Assembly (NCBI RefSeq): GCF_005145025.1
Contig: NZ_CP039695.1
Location: 2,768,501-2,832,500, forward strand
DNA length: 64,000 bases
Reading direction: 5' to 3'
Origin: Novosphingobium sp. EMRT-2
GTDB taxonomy: Bacteria > Pseudomonadota > Alphaproteobacteria > Sphingomonadales > Sphingomonadaceae
Part shown: piece after piece, positions 63,907 through 64,000 of the stretch
How the letters are laid out: each line of letters opens with the position of its first letter
How positions within the stretch are numbered: position 1 is the stretch's first letter
Position numbers and translations under genes: made by a program
The notes under the pieces: generated by a model
Told to the model about the DNA's origin: nothing
The model's input: only the letters and a program-made list of their open reading frames with translations
Databases searched by the model: none

Positions 63907-64000
63907 GCCGCCGCCATACCGCGGCGCGCTTAAGGAAAGCCTTACACCCTCTCCGGAGCGGACCGAGTCCTTCGCGGGCGCAACGCGAATCATCCGGGCG

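Overview
The window is a stretch of alphaproteobacterial chromosome, most likely from the genus Novosphingobium or a close relative in the Sphingomonadaceae. The evidence is the high GC content with dense GC-rich codon use, two TonB-dependent receptors with typical sphingomonad architecture, a TPR-sulfotransferase next to one of them, a feruloyl-CoA hydratase-lyase/vanillin dehydrogenase pair, and an Atm1 exporter that looks very close to the well-studied Novosphingobium aromaticivorans protein. I see no rRNA, tRNA, prophage, insertion sequence or CRISPR array. Identifications were made by reading sequences and recalling families; no search was run.

Region 1 (1-10836): the tail of an FAD-linked oxidase, then a six-gene leftward glycogen operon, glgP-glgB-glgC-glgA-pgm-glgX, coupled by 4-base stop/start overlaps. 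Region 2 (11265-18253): a TonB-dependent receptor, a small HTH protein, a hybrid histidine kinase with an adjoining LuxR-type response regulator, and a quinone oxidoreductase. Region 3 (18254-20953): a leftward small RNA that resembles the alphaproteobacterial suhB family, followed by vdh-ech, which turn feruloyl-CoA into vanillin and vanillate. The loop of the sRNA matches the vdh ribosome-binding site over 9 bases. Region 4 (21089-31560): an M20 peptidase, a TetR regulator with a clear operator facing a Rieske oxygenase, a CrtI-type FAD oxidoreductase and an amino-acid/amine permease (a probable catabolic module of unknown substrate), then a TPR-sulfotransferase and a second TonB receptor. 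Region 5 (31624-35635): an OmpR-type regulator whose receiver has lost key residues, the divergent pobA/pobR pair for 4-hydroxybenzoate, a Nudix hydrolase and a small secreted protein.

Region 6 (35766-44430): a type II secretion operon gspC-D-E-F-G-L-M-N that lacks the minor pseudopilin genes H, I, J and K. Region 7 (44440-51298): Dps, an NfrB/NfrA-like glycan export pair, a TauE/SafE sulfite exporter with its TIGR02186 partner, and a HerA-type ATPase. Region 8 (51318-57382): MATE exporter, DUF177/YceD, cytochrome bc1 chaperone, BamE, HslV/HslU, a GIY-YIG nuclease and a DUF1737 protein. Region 9 (57411-63906): Atm1, a two-DTG aspartyl protease, and a leftward polysaccharide cluster of a flippase and two GT2 glycosyltransferases.

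Two families of dispersed palindromic repeat occur. Family 1 (CGTCATTGCGAG ... CTCGCAATGACG, 66-86 bp) has three copies, two of them bracketing the GIY-YIG gene. Family 2 (hairpins of CCCTCCCGC/GCGGGAGGG with a CCCACCCC tail) has two paired copies in opposite arrangements; one sits between hslV and hslU and supplies the hslU ribosome-binding site. The most interesting leads are the sRNA/vdh pairing, the GIY-YIG-repeat unit, the minimal secretion operon, the Rieske module with its operator, and the degenerate response regulator.
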